A stretch of 64,000 bases of DNA from Schistosoma mansoni (lineage: Eukaryota > Platyhelminthes > Trematoda > Strigeidida > Schistosomatidae). Made by a program: the position numbers and the translations under genes. Of the stretch, positions 1 to 11,250 are shown in pieces. Each line of letters opens with the position of its first letter. Within the stretch, counting starts at the first letter, position 1. Below the pieces are notes generated by a model that was not told the DNA's origin, made no database searches, and saw only the letters and a program-made list of their open reading frames with translations. The DNA is taken from positions 27,010,205 through 27,074,204 of the forward strand of contig NC_031497.1 in assembly GCF_000237925.1 (NCBI RefSeq), read 5' to 3'.

Positions 1-44
1 AGAATAGATCACAAATTATGTACTTAGCACTTCTCCTATTTCAC

Positions 45-615
45 CCCGACCGTTGTGATACCTTGACGCGGTGGTCAGGCTTGCCTGCCGTAATGAACCA
101 ATCGAGCCACACTTACTGCAACAATCCTTCCTCAAGGTTCTACCATACCAGACAGGTCGGTTGAAGAGCGGTAGGACTAAAAGAAGCAAACCCAAGGTCC
201 GAAGTCGAAGTCGTACTGCTGACTGTACAGAGGTGTGACAGCAGTAAGGTGTTTCCTTCAGATAACCAGCATAACAGCGATGCCGCCTTTCCACAAGGAG
301 GGGTGTGGTTAGAAAAGGTCAACCCTAAAAATGCACACCTCGCCTTATCCCACGGATATCCGTCCCCAGCGGTGAGGTCCCAACAAGTACGGAGCTAACA
401 CAAAATTGCCTACAAAAAGGTCGTGTGTGACCGACCTCAAGCAGTTGTCCCTTGGGCACTGCGGTCACGCTCTCAGGTCATTAAGACCACTTCTAATCCA
501 ATTTCCTTTTCCGGTACCTCCAGAAGAACCTTTCCACGGTGTGGGCAGCTGGGAAGTGATAACTGCCCTCATACCTCTAACAGCACTCAAGATTACTGTA
601 TTCATAATCAATCTT
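45..615 (+). mobile_element. LINE-A 5'-end fragment
   Basis: Begins CCCGACCGTTG like the other LINE-A 5' ends and follows the leader to about base 570 of the element. It is flanked by CCTATTTCAC (35-44 and 616-625). The remaining ~3.3 kb and the 3' tail are missing. Confidence 0.8.
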
Positions 616-894
616 CCTATTTCACACTTATAAATCAGTCGATATTTATTTATTTATTTCCTTATTTATTATAGTTATGCTGATTCAAGAATGAAACAAT
701 ATTATAATATGAAAAAATGGTTACCATCAACTTTTCAATTACCCATTTTGTAATTTTTTTTACTTTTTATATAAACCGGTCAGTTGATGAGAATCTTTGT
801 TTCTGAATTTACTACACTTTTATTTGCATCAGTTTTATTTATAAAATTTGTATATTCAATGAACTTCCTACGCTGTATATTTAATGAAAATGTC

Positions 895-1180
895 GTGTAT
901 GTGTTACTGATATCGATAGATATAAGTAGTAGTATATATCATCAATCGAAAGTGAAATGCCTGATGGCAACGAGAGGATTAAGAAGATCGAAGAAAAGAG
1001 AACGAGAATAGAGAGTGATTGGTTTAGTAATGAAGGAACAATGAATTTGGAGACGAATGATTGACATTTCGCAAATGAAGTATTTACTGAATGGTACTCA
1101 GATTTGACTAAGAGATTATGTAATTTTGTATTCAAGTATATTCGATTGTCCCCATTTGTGTGCTCTCGTTCACTATAAAA
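895..1180 (+). repeat. Repeat E copy
   Basis: A ~280-bp interspersed sequence beginning near GATATCGATAGATATAAGTAG and ending near CTCGTTCACTATA. Copies recur at 2752, 7375 and 16338. No coding sequence or terminal repeat seen; class unknown. Confidence 0.65.
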
Positions 1181-1227
1181 GTAGTCATTACTTTTCCGTT
1201 CAAATGATTCATTAAGAAATGTTCAGA

Positions 1228-1428
1228 AGGGATTTTTGTGGAGATTTCAGTATTTTCATAGTTGAAATCATCAGTCAATTGAAGCTAGACCTGGGTTCGA
1301 ATCTCGCGAGGCGGGATCGTGGATGCACACTGCCACTGAGGAGTTCCACAATAGGACGAAACGGTCGTCCAGTGTTTCCAGGCTTTTCATGGTGATCTAG
1401 CTTTAATTGACTCATGATTTCAACCAAG
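1228..1428 (+). mobile_element. SINE-B, inverted-dimer form with hammerhead motif
   Basis: The first ~65 bases are the SINE-B 3' end in reverse orientation (GTGGAGATTTCAGTATTTTC). They are followed directly by a + oriented half from the B-box GGTTCGAATCTC through the hammerhead (1325-1378) to the tail. Confidence 0.75.
1325..1378 (+). ncRNA. Hammerhead ribozyme motif (SINE-B type)
   Basis: Core CTGAGGA, stem II pairing, GAAAC and GTC are present. Stem III here is ACGGTCGT, one pair off the family palindrome ACGGCCGT. Stem I strands ACACTG and CAGTGT pair. Confidence 0.6.
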
Positions 1429-1429
1429 A

Positions 1430-2019
1430 AATGTTCATTTGAATATACTTATTATAATGATAACATAAAACACAATATAGTGTAAGTTAGCAGCCTCTTA
1501 TAGACAAAATTAATCGACAATTGAAAGAGTACGTCTGAGCGTAAGTCACTAACAGAATAAACTTATAGCATGATCAAAATGATAACGTTTAAAATTAAGC
1601 TTACGACCTCAACCGGAATTAGATATATTAAGTTAGTTTGCATAATGGAATGTTTTTATTTAGACAATGAATGTAAGTTAAGATGTAATGAGCAGTTGTT
1701 CGCCCTATCTCGTATACGACTCTTCAGTCTTGTGCAACCACAACCTCATGAGAGATTGAACTGTAAAACTATCTGCACATGTAATGAGATATATGTCATT
1801 AGGTTAACGAGTTGGAATCTGAAGTCTCACATTTCCAGATTCAGTCAGTTCGTGATTTCTCGAAATTATCATAAGTTATACTTATGCTTGAAATGGTTGA
1901 ATCCATCCCCTCGCCAACGGACACTAGGAATCTATCATCTTTTTTCAGAGTTAGACACAAAGAAGTATATGATTACAATTATGTGCTTCAGACGACACAT
2001 TGGAGAGTTTTAAGGTTAC
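1430..2019. other. Unassigned A+T-rich sequence
   Basis: A 147-codon open frame lies here but has no recognisable motif and runs into degenerate LINE sequence; I see no gene. Confidence 0.5.
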
Positions 2020-2375
2020 TCATCGAGTACTAGGTACAGGTGATGAATCGGTTGATGAAGTTACAAACCCTCATTGATTCAGGTGGTTAAGAAATGTGTT
2101 AGATATACCTAATAAATGTTTACCTAAACGGGAAATGTTTGTCGGAATAGAAATAGGTTGGATGAAAGTTAGGGGAGGTCAAAGCAAAAAATGGCAATAG
2201 TCCGTGAAGTCATTGGTTGTATCTCAAAACACGTTGGTAGATGTAAACTACCTGTGTTAAGGTCCAGTTTATAACAGTGATCGGTAGCTAAAGACTTTGG
2301 ATAACATGACTCAGAATCCTTCACAATCGCACAGATATATTCACTCATTATCTCGTATTTGTCAAGGCCTATTCT
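2020..2375 (+). mobile_element. Degenerate LINE-A 3' coding fragment
   Basis: Weak but collinear match to the LINE-A C-terminal region: GATGAATCGGTTGATGAAG, then the GGTCAAAGCAAAAAATGGCAA and CATGACTCAGAATCC blocks. Old copy. Confidence 0.65.
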
Positions 2376-2751
2376 TCTTCGTTGTCATTGTTACTAGACT
2401 ATCTATTTCTTTTGTTAACTTCCCCATTAATTTCCTCATAATATGCTAGTCTTGTATTCTGGCTTGGGCCAAAGGATATATGTTCCAAGTTCTACGTTTC
2501 AAACGTCAGTCTAGATGACGTGTATTAAAGACAGTTTCTATAGGCTGTCCTCAAAATGAAAAATCATTGCAAACTTTCCATTCTAAATAATAATACTTGT
2601 TTTATTAGACTAGTTCATGGAACATACAATGTACTGTATACATTTATTAAACGTAACAGTCAACATATTGATTAATAAAAATGTTAGTCATTTCTAAGAT
2701 TAAAATATTTCATTTACTCAAAAAGTACTCCAATGTTTTTTTTTCCATTGA
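2376..2751. other. Unassigned A+T-rich sequence
   Basis: No reading frame, repeat or structure that I can support. Confidence 0.5.
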
Positions 2752-3050
2752 GGTGTGCCTTACTTATATCCACATAAGTAGTATATGGTGATGGTCAGGC
2801 ATAGAATGTATTTCAGCAGAAGTTCGATAACAAAAGAACGGGAGCGGAATGTAATTGGTATGAAAATGCATAAACAATGGAATTAGAGAAGACAGACTAA
2901 TATTTGCAGAAGGAACAGTGAAGATTAAGACAATTGATTGATAGTTTGCAAATTAACTACTTACTGTATGGTTGTCAGATTTTAGTGCAATACTCTGAAA
3001 ACCTGTGTTCGGATGTCCCCCACTCGTGCTCTTGTTCAATGCACCATTAC
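2752..3050 (+). repeat. Repeat E copy
   Basis: Same family as 895-1180, with the CTTATATCCACATAAGTAG start and the CTCTTGTTCAATGCACCA end. More diverged. Confidence 0.55.
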
Positions 3051-3159
3051 CGTAAATTGTTTTGACAGAGAAATATTCTAAATATTAATGAAAGTCATTC
3101 AAAGTAAACAAGAAATCTACATGATTATCCATTGATCAGTCACTAATCTATCATATTGT

Positions 3160-3960
3160 AGTGTGTGCTACTTATGCGGACATATATAAGTATTATATAC
3201 AGAAAATGGAAATGAAATGTGTTATATCGATTGCTTGCGTGTGTGTGTGCCCGGTTGTTATATCGATTGAGTGCGTACGTGCCCTGTTTCATTTATGAAC
3301 GTGCTGATCCCCGCCAATCAGAGAACAGCGAATTATCGATCAGAGCTATGATACCCAAAATCCGTATGAGCAGCCTTGAGTACTTATCAGTCTTGCTATC
3401 AGCCTAGCCTAGCCAGGTAACTCCAGAACACCAATAACAGCCTCTGCAATATGAATCATTATTCTCGAACATACTGGGTTTATATACCAAACAAACTAAC
3501 CTCATCGTACCATAAAATAGAAAATAACATTTGTACAAGATTTAGCCAAATGTGGCTGTGAATAGGGGGGGACAGTAATCAATAGACTGAGGATAACTCA
3601 GGAATAGTAAATCGTATCGTAATAGTCTATAGATCAAAATAAAGCTTATGATAAGAGGGACACGAATATGAGTAGTTTAGTTACTTGACAATTATACAAT
3701 AGGAAATATACATATCATATTGGTCCATAAACAGTCCTCAAAAGTTACCATTCATAAATCTCCACGGGATATAACAAAATGCTTACCAGAAAAAGAATAA
3801 AATAAAGAGAAGAGGAAAGAAAACAGAGAGCCATTAGAATAAAAACAGGATTGTAAGAATGATAGAGTAAGTTAAGGACAATTCAAGGAAGATGATGGGC
3901 TAATGATGTAATTGACGTATGACTTTCATATTCTACAAAGGAAATTTTTTTTGATTTTGT
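3160..3960 (+). repeat. Repeat E copy interrupted by a solo LTR
   Basis: The family start (GTGTGCTACTTATGCGGAC) is seen at 3160-3219. After the LTR, an A/G-rich block resembling the family's middle resumes. The right half is weakly matched. Confidence 0.4.
3220..3776 (+). mobile_element. Solo LTR, Gypsy-type retroelement fossil
   Basis: Begins TGTTAT and ends ATAACA, flanked by the 5-bp duplication AAATG (3215-3219, 3777-3781). Same family as the solo LTRs at 18588 and 36609. No internal region remains; the most diverged of the three, so probably the oldest. Confidence 0.85.
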
Positions 3961-4139
3961 AAGAAACAATAAATTAGCTTATCGTACCTCACTTTTCCTT
4001 CACTACAATATAACTTCAGTGATATTTCAGCAATAGTATCAATCCATTAACTGTAGATACCAGTCGGAATCAAATCATTCCGAGTGAAACACTGTAAGAT
4101 TATTGATGATATGAAATATAATTTTATTTGATTGAACAA

Positions 4140-4430
4140 ACATAAAAATAAGCAGAGATGGATAGTGTCTAGCAGTGGAATCCAGGACGCGCGTTTCGTC
4201 CTATTTGGGACGAGTGGATAACGCGATGGCGAGTCCCAAATAGGACGAAACGCACGTCAAATTGGATTCCACTGCTTGCCACTATCCATCTCTGCTTACC
4301 ATGCTTGTGAATTAAGGCAATATCGAAGCAATACGCACAGTATGCACATATGCCAATTAGAGACTGACCAGTTACAGTCCTAACACATCGATAGGAAGAT
4401 TCAAACAAACAATACTAAATTAATTTAAAC
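4140..4430 (-). mobile_element. SINE-A (Sm-alpha-like), palindromic hammerhead region
   Basis: Two SINE-A hammerhead halves face each other (4150-4215 and 4228-4305), followed by the SINE-A tail ending near CAAACAATACTAA. The tRNA-like head is lost between them. Confidence 0.8.
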
Positions 4431-4915
4431 ATAAAAATATTTCATATAAAAAAGTGTCAAAACTAATTCTCCACACAAAGTAGTAAAATTCAACCTTAGG
4501 CCTCCTTGCGACACTGCTGAATAAAGAGGGCAAACTCGTTAGTCAATTTAGGCGATCGGCAAAGATTGGACTAATTCATCACTCTGTTTTAATCTGTATT
4601 CTCGAAGACCCAACTTCGAAGTGTTCAAAATCGTAAAGGAACTACCTTTTATGCATCCATTTATAAATATATATATCGATTTACCACTTAGAACAACATT
4701 CACAAACAATATATGTTAAATGAAATGAATTCATTTCATCTTCTATACATTAAATCTTTCATCTAATTGTTAGTTATACAGATAATATGATGTATTTTGT
4801 AGGAAACATTCACTAAATGAAAATTATTTCAGTACAATTGTATAAATTATGATCAATAATCTTTAGAATTATGTAATCACTTGATCTTAATAATTACATC
4901 CATTAAACCCCCTTC
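4431..4915. other. Unassigned A+T-rich sequence
   Basis: No gene or recognisable repeat seen. Confidence 0.5.
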
Positions 4916-4919
4916 TGAT

Positions 4920-5310
4920 AATAATCATATGCTCACTAGTGACTGAATCCATGAGGTATTTTTCTTGGAGTTCTAGTGAGAAGCAGTAACCAGTGGAGTT
5001 CAACCACATCTGTTGTGAGATATCAACTCACTGAAGACAATTGGTGAACGGTTGGTCAAACTTCGTGGATTGGTTGAAGTTGGACATTAATACCGTTGGA
5101 TGTCGGCCGGCTCAGTGGTCTATCGGTTAAGTGCTCTGACGCGAGACTGGTAGATCCTGGGTTCGATATCTCGCAAGGCGGGATCGTTAATGCGCACTGA
5201 CACTGAGGAGTCCCACAATAGGACGAGACGGTCGTCCAGTGCTTTCAGGCTGTCGATGATGGTCTAGCTTCAATTGACTCATGATCTCAACTATTTAGAA
5301 TTGTATTTAT
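4920..5310 (+). mobile_element. SINE-B, near full length
   Basis: Runs from CACTAGTGACTGAATCCATG through GTGGATTGGTTGAAG, a tRNA-like block (GGCTCAGTGGTCTATCGGTT as A-box region, GGGTTCGATATC as B-box), a hammerhead with an altered GAAA box, and the tail GGTCTAGCTTCAATTGACTC. Confidence 0.85.
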
Positions 5311-5700
5311 GCCCATTTCGTTCCTAATATATACTGAATTAGTATGATTGTGCAACGTATTTAAGATTATCAGTATGGGGTTGTGAAGATTGTTACGTAA
5401 TTAAGATTATTTACATCACTAGGTTGAATTAATTTTTATTCGTGCTTCTTTCAGATTATAAAATTAGTATGTAAACAATGAACATAGAGAATGAGGATTG
5501 AAAAATTCTATTTTACCGATTCTAAGTTAAGCTATTTTGATCCTTACCAATTTACATCATGTTTGTCTTAATACATTTGTCATTATCTCCGGTTTAATTG
5601 TTTGAAACATCTCGGGATGTACTCAGAAATCAAAATCTTTAACTAAGTTGTTTTTTCATACTTAGCACAAACTTTCCTCGAATTCAGTTTATCAGTAATG
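5311..5700. other. Unassigned A+T-rich sequence
   Basis: No gene or recognisable repeat seen. Confidence 0.5.
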
Positions 5701-5940
5701 AGAGATGGTCCCGCAATTTCTTGGATTGGTTGAGGTTAAACATTAACACCGTTGGATGGTGGATCAGTGGTCTAGAAGTTAAACGTTCCCGCGCGAGACC
5801 GAAAGCCCTGGGTTCGAAACCGACAAGCGGGATCAAGAATGAGAACTTCTGAGGAAACCCGGAATAGGACGAAACGACTGTGTTGTGCCTCCAGGTTTTC
5901 AATGGTGGTCTAACATCAGTCGATTTATGATCTCAATCAA
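5700..5940 (+). mobile_element. Diverged SINE-B
   Basis: TTGGATTGGTTGAGG, ATCAGTGGTCTAGAAGTTAA, GGGTTCGAAACC and the GGACGAAACGAC remnant are collinear with SINE-B. The hammerhead is degraded. Confidence 0.7.
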
Positions 5941-6224
5941 AAATTTAATAACCTTCACGACCCCATACTGATAATTATTAGTAATCACCAGTTCATCAAT
6001 CAACTTAGTAAAGTTTAAATTAATGTCCTATATTTTTAATTTCGTTTAAATGTGTGCTCATTGTGTGCTGAAAGTCACTTTAAATGTGTCAAGGTCGTTT
6101 TCAGCTTCTATAATTTTTGACAGTATCGGCCTCTAGCTAACAGTAATAATATGTAATCGACTAGAAAGTTTCTGAACAGTTCGACAACAACCAAATTTTC
6201 TAAACAACAATTTATTCATGTGAT

Positions 6225-6680
6225 TTTACTTACTTACTTACGCCTGTTGACCCCACCAGAACGTAGGACGCCGACCAGCATTCTCCAACCCACTATCTCC
6301 TGCGCCTTCCTTTCTAGTTCTATCCAATTCTTGTTCATTCATCTCATGTATATCTCCACTTCTCGGAGTCATGTGTTCTTTGATCTTCCTTTTCTCCCTT
6401 GGCCTTCAGGATTCCATGTGAGGGTTAATCTTGTGACGTAAATGGGTATTTCCCTCAATGTGTGTCCTATCCACTTTCAGCGCTTCTTCTTGATTTCTTC
6501 CTCCACTGAAATCTGGTTTGTTCTCTCCCACAGTAGAATGTTGCTAATAGTGTTTAGTCAACGGATCCGAAGTATTTTGAGTAGACAACTATTCATGAAC
6601 ACTGGCATCTTCCGAATGATGGCTTTCGTAGTTCTCCAAGTTTCTTCCCACTCATGCAAACTTAGTAAAACGAAATTGTG
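6225..6680 (-). mobile_element. LINE-B 3'-end fragment
   Basis: Begins on the left with the (ACTTACTTACTTACG) tail and GCCTGTTGACCCC. It continues, read on the - strand, through the LINE-B C-terminal region (IGWRMLVGV-like, [16 protein letters not shown]) to the RT C-terminal domain. 5' truncated and mutated. Confidence 0.8.
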
Positions 6681-6689
6681 TAACACATG

Positions 6690-7370
6690 AAGACATTATA
6701 AGACTAAAACTTTGGTATACTTAATTACTGAAATAATGATTAGTAATTTATATTATTGATTGTTAGTATTCGATTGTAAAATGGAGTAATGTAAGCTTCA
6801 CATATTCGAACAATACTAAATTTAGTATTTCATTATGAACTTGCTGTTTGGATGAGAGAAAATCATGATCGGTTGTTTACCTAGACAGACAGGTAAATAG
6901 TCTAACAGGTATTATATGTGTAGGTTCTTGATTGTTGACTAATATACATTCTAGTCAGGCGATTTACATGTTCTTGATCTGAGTTGTTTTGAGGTCTGGT
7001 AAGATAGTGCTGGCAGGAGGTCGAATGTAGAGCGTGTGAATTATGTATGGGGACAAATTGTTCAGTGTTCATCCTAAGTAAATTAGTGTCTATTTAGTGT
7101 AAACGAGAAATTTGAACGTTGTTTCACAACTTTTCTGCAATGACTGTTCGGTTATGATTATGTTGTTGTCAAGTTAACACTGCTTAAAAGTGAATAAAAA
7201 GTCAGTATTTGAGTGAAAATATATGAATTTAGTATAAAACCTGAAGTGTTTGATTAGTATCACTCCCAGATGACACGTTGATTACACTCTGGATTCATTA
7301 TCGAGTCTGAGTAAGATACAAATAACCTTAGTGATATCTCTTGAGAGAATCTTGGATTTCTGAATGTTCG
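6690..7370. other. Unassigned A+T-rich sequence
   Basis: No gene or recognisable repeat seen. Confidence 0.5.
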
Positions 7371-7374
7371 TATT

Positions 7375-7615
7375 GTGGTGTGTGCTACTTATGTCAACAG
7401 ATATAAGTAGTATATATCATCAATCGAAGAAGATAACGAGAACAGAAAGTGATTGATATGAAAATGAAGGAACGATAAAGTTTGAGACCATTGATTAACA
7501 TTTTTCAAATGAAGTATTTACTGTATGGTTATCAAATTTCACTAAGATATTCTGCAATGCTGTGCTGAAATGAATTAAGTTGATTCCCGCCTGTGTTCTC
7601 GTTCAGTACAGTATC
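7375..7615 (+). repeat. Repeat E copy
   Basis: GTGGTGTGTGCTACTTATGTC and GATATAAGTAGTATATATC at the left; GTGTTCTCGTTCAGTACAGTA at the right. Confidence 0.65.
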
Positions 7616-7874
7616 TGTACCATAAAAAAGTTATCCATAGAATTACAATGATTCGGTTTAAGAAATCTAACTCTAAGATTAATGGTAGTAATTAACAATA
7701 ATATGCTGTGAAAATGCATATAAAATGGACAACAGTTTATGGTCATCATTATGTTGATAAAAATCACTGGATATTAATGATAATCAAACAAGTTTACCCT
7801 ATTCGATAAGATGTGACTTGAACGTTTCTTTAAACTGAGCATATAGGACAAAATCAATAATCATGTAAAATCAG

Positions 7875-8250
7875 AAGGGGTTTTGTGGAGATCTCAGTAA
7901 TTTCATAGTTGAAATCATTAGCCAATTGAAGCTAGATCACCATCGAAAACCTGAAAGCACTGGACGGCCATTTCGTCCTATTGTGGGACTCTTCAGCAGT
8001 GAGCATTCATGATCCCACCTCGCGAGCGGGATTCGAACCCAGGATCTACCAGTCTCGCGTCAGAGCACTTAACCGATAGACCACTGAGCCGGCCGACATC
8101 CAACGGTATTAATGTCCAACTTCAACCAATCCACGAAGTTTGACCAACCGTTCACCAATTGTCTTCAGTGAGTTGATATCTCACAACAGACGTGGTTTGA
8201 ACTCCACTGGTTACTGCTTCTCACTAGAACTCCAGGACATGTATCTTGAA
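7875..8250 (-). mobile_element. SINE-B, full length
   Basis: Complete in reverse orientation, from AGAAGGGGTTTTGTGGAG to TCACTAGAACTCCAGG. It carries the hammerhead at 7957-8003 and a tRNA-like block with B-box GAACCC and A-box region. Immediately comparable with 4920-5310. Confidence 0.9.
7957..8003 (-). ncRNA. Hammerhead ribozyme motif (SINE-B type)
   Basis: On the - strand: CACTG-CTGAAGA, stem II GTCC..GGAC, GAAA, stem III ATGGCCGT (one pair off palindrome), GTC, then CAGTGC. The core is intact. Confidence 0.7.
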
Positions 8251-8700
8251 AATAATCATGTAAAATAATAAAATGTATGTATGCGAGATCATTCTACATT
8301 ACAGCATTCTTAGTTGTTTACAATCCATAATAAATAATGAAATCCTATTCAACTATTTTCCAATCTTCTTTATGATTTCATTGGCTGGTGAGTCTTGTCA
8401 TCACACAAATAGATTATCACAAGGCACCATCTAAACGAGAGATTTGATCATGATGGTTTCCACAATCTACATAAATCCATGGGTATTGTACAATGGACAT
8501 GAGGATGGGATAAAAAAAAATATTACCGTTACATTATATATTATGGAAAGCTTAGCTACATTTAACAGAGAACTCTTTATTTTATACACTAAAGATAATA
8601 TTTTGTAATCTGTCTTAATTCTATCCTAAATTGTGTAATCTACTAACATAATTAATAAGTAGGATACTAATACTTTTACAAAATAATAATAATAATAAAC
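8251..8700. other. Unassigned A+T-rich sequence
   Basis: No gene or recognisable repeat seen. Confidence 0.5.
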
Positions 8701-8704
8701 ATTT

Positions 8705-8835
8705 TTATAAGGGGGTTTTGTGGAGATTTTTTGTAATTTTATAGATATGATCATGAGTCCATTGAAGCTAGACCATCATGGAAAACCTGGAAGCACTCGA
8801 CGGTTGTTTCATTCTATTGTAGGACGTTTTTTTGT
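8705..8835 (-). mobile_element. SINE-B 3' fragment
   Basis: GGGGGTTTTGTGGAGATTTT through GTCCATTGAAGCTAGACCAT to the start of the hammerhead, then truncated. Confidence 0.75.
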
Positions 8836-8999
8836 TGTAAAATTAAATAATCAATAATCCAGTAAACTAAAAGGTTCATCTAACTTTATATTAATAAACT
8901 GGTACCAATGTTCAAATGAGTTCAGTTAAAAAAAAAAGCTTAAAATGGATGGAATTATGTAACTTTTACATATTTTAAATTATTTCAGTTTTGTAACCT

Positions 9000-9039
9000 G
9001 GTTTCTCTTTCTTTCTTTCTCTCTCTCTCTCTCTCTCTA
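9000..9039. repeat. (CTTT)n/(CT)n microsatellite
   Basis: CTTTCTTTCTTT grading into CT dinucleotides. Confidence 0.9.
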
Positions 9040-9149
9040 CCTCATCATATAGATACTATTGCAAATAGAATTTTTTTTAAAAAAGAATGTAAACTTAAAG
9101 TTTTCATATGGAATTGCAATAACATCACTATTCCATCCATTTGCGTAAT

Positions 9150-9575
9150 AATAATAATAAGCAGAGATGGATAGTGCCTAGCAGTGGAATCCAGTTTGAC
9201 ACGAGTTTCGTCTTATTTGGGACTCGTCAGCTGGATGTACCTGCATCTCAGAGTTGATATTCACTCTGGGACTCGAACCCAGTACTGTTCGCTTCAAATG
9301 CCATCGCGTTATCCACTCGGCCATTGATTCCTGAAAGCCACTTGCTTATGCAATGGGTTGAAGTTTAAATTCACTTAGTATTGTTTGTTTGAATGTTTCC
9401 ATTGATGTTTAGGACTGTAATTGGTCAGTCTCTAATTGGCATATGTGCATACTGTGCTTATTGCCTCAATGTAGCCTTAATTCACAAGCATGGTTAGCAG
9501 AAATGGACCAGTTGCAGTCTTAAAAACATCAATGGGAAGATTCAAACAAACTATACTAAGGGAATTTCAATAATA
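9150..9575 (-). mobile_element. SINE-A (Sm-alpha-like), near full length
   Basis: Contains on the - strand a tRNA-like head (GGATAACGCGATGGC, B-box GGGTTCGAGTCCC), the hammerhead at 9187-9240 and a ~250-bp 3' part including GGACTGTAATTGGTCAGTCTC. Confidence 0.88.
9187..9240 (-). ncRNA. Hammerhead ribozyme (Sm-alpha type)
   Basis: On the - strand: ATCCAG-CTGACGA, GTCCCAAATAAGAC, GAAAC, a short stem III (ACTCGTGT) and GTC, then AAACTGGATT. The core matches the known Sm-alpha hammerhead; stem III has lost its perfect palindrome. Confidence 0.78.
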
Positions 9576-9649
9576 ATAATAGTAATAATAGTTGGTTAAA
9601 ATGTCAGTTACCTACTGATCTTAATGTTTCATTAGTAAATAATGAAATC

Positions 9650-9740
9650 ATTTTATTGAGTTATTTGTTTACTTTAAGAGAAATTTGTTATATTCTAATG
9701 AAGAATAAATGAGCGATAAACTCTAGGACCTATTTATGGA
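9650..9740 (-). mobile_element. LTR fragment, Gypsy-type fossil
   Basis: Matches the terminal part of the 18588-type LTR in reverse orientation (TTGTTATATTC and GGACCTATTTATGGAC). Fragmentary and old. Confidence 0.5.
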
Positions 9741-9741
9741 C

Positions 9742-9832
9742 TAATGAAGAGTCTCACAATGGGACGAAACGTCCCTTCAGTACTTCCAGGTTTTCCATGG
9801 TTGTCTAGCTTCAATTGACTCATGATTTCAAA
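9742..9832 (+). mobile_element. SINE-B 3' fragment
   Basis: From the hammerhead (GAAGAGTCTCACAATGGGAC) to TCAATTGACTCATGATTTC; 5' truncated, hammerhead incomplete. Confidence 0.75.
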
Positions 9833-9854
9833 ATCAAAAATTTAACTCCGTAGT

Positions 9855-10300
9855 TATTTGTTATATCCTAGCGAAGACATGACTACGGGTAACTTCCAGG
9901 ACCTATTAATGGACGATTATTCTATAAATATTCTTATTGTTTAATTATTATACGATTTACTGTCCCTAAATTATATTCAGTTTATTGATTATTATCTCCC
10001 ACATTCACAGCCACATTTGGCTTGATCTTGTACAAATATTATTTTCTATTTTATGGTGTGATGAGGTCTGTCTATCTGGTATATAAACTGAGTATTCTTG
10101 AAATAAATGATTCTCATAGCTGAAGCCGTAATTGGTGTTTTTGGACTCAATTGGAAGGGTTAGGCGGACAAGGAATCAATAAGGACGCTAGACTGCTTAT
10201 ACCGGTCGAACGTCATTGTTTTGATATAGTGCCAAGATTGAGAAAGTCGTATTTCGATTGATGGGTGAATCAAGTGATAAAAGATCACAACAAATTGGAA
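9855..10300 (-). mobile_element. LTR fragment, Gypsy-type fossil
   Basis: Reverse-oriented match to the solo LTR family over most of its length (ATACGATTTAC, CACAGCCACATTTGGC, AAATATTATTTTCTATTTTA). Old and diverged. Confidence 0.65.
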
Positions 10301-10334
10301 ACTGCCTATATCTTTTTTAAAACTCATAGCAGTT

Positions 10335-10540
10335 ATACATACATTTTTATTGTATAATCATTACGTAACTATAAAATATGTATATTCATATTCCTCTTAT
10401 TATAAGCTTTCATATGACTTATTGAATACTGTTCTACGATTTACCATTCCTAAGTTATGATATGATCTGGTTTACCTATATATAAACCACGTATATCTGA
10501 AATATATGATTGATATTGATGTTCTGGACTGGATCAGTTA
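10335..10540 (-). mobile_element. LTR fragment, Gypsy-type fossil
   Basis: A second reverse-oriented partial copy of the same LTR family (ACGATTTACCATTCCTAAG, TATATAAACCACG). Confidence 0.55.
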
Positions 10541-10544
10541 AATG

Positions 10545-10626
10545 AAGAGATAAGCTACTATTTCAGAGCTGGTCGGCGACCTATGCTCCATTGGGAGTAA
10601 CAGGCGTAAGTAAGTAAGTAAGTACT
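10545..10626 (+). mobile_element. LINE-B extreme 3' end
   Basis: TGGTCGGCGACCTATGCTCC, GGGAGTAACAGGCG and then (TAAG)n: a heavily 5'-truncated copy showing the LINE-B tail clearly. Confidence 0.8.
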
Positions 10627-11094
10627 ATTTCAGAAGAACTCGATAAGAACTCTAAGTTAACTCTAGATCTCTCATCATTTGTCTCATGATATAAGTCTGA
10701 TGTTTTATTGATGATCCAGTCGTGTGATAGATCAACCAGGACATAAGGACATACAGCAACTGAACTGTAATTATGCTATATGGATTCAGTTCATTTAACC
10801 TACTAAATACTTTTCTATTAAAGTTAATATAATTAGTCAATTTACACTTTTTTATAGAAACTAATTAAAGACAACAACAACAACAATCTCTTCTAAAGGT
10901 TAACCATCATTAAATATGGTACGATAAGTGTGAATAATAAATGGAATTCTCATTTCTAAATTTACTTACATAGATTTAATAGATAACCATGATTAAAGTA
11001 AGGAAATGTATACGATTGAATATTGAACGAGTGATAATCATGAAACATGAAGGTCTTGAGTGCAACCTGTAATGTAATTCGATTGGTTTGTACT
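10627..11094. other. Unassigned A+T-rich sequence
   Basis: No gene or recognisable repeat seen. Confidence 0.5.
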
Positions 11095-11250
11095 ACTACG
11101 GAGTATCATCCAGTCGTGGAGATAAAAGAGTTATTAAGAAGTGTAGGAAGTATTTGAATGTGACAAACTTGATCTCGTGTGCTGTTACGGGTATGAGGGC
11201 TTACATCACTTTCCCGACTGCCCACACCGTGGAAGGGTATTACTTGAGGG

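Noticed and set aside
1570-2013. 147-codon + strand open frame
   Set aside because: No motif or splice signals, and its end overlaps degenerate LINE-A sequence; probably chance in A+T-rich DNA.
3219-3407. 62-codon + strand open frame
   Set aside because: Lies inside a solo LTR; no coding function expected.
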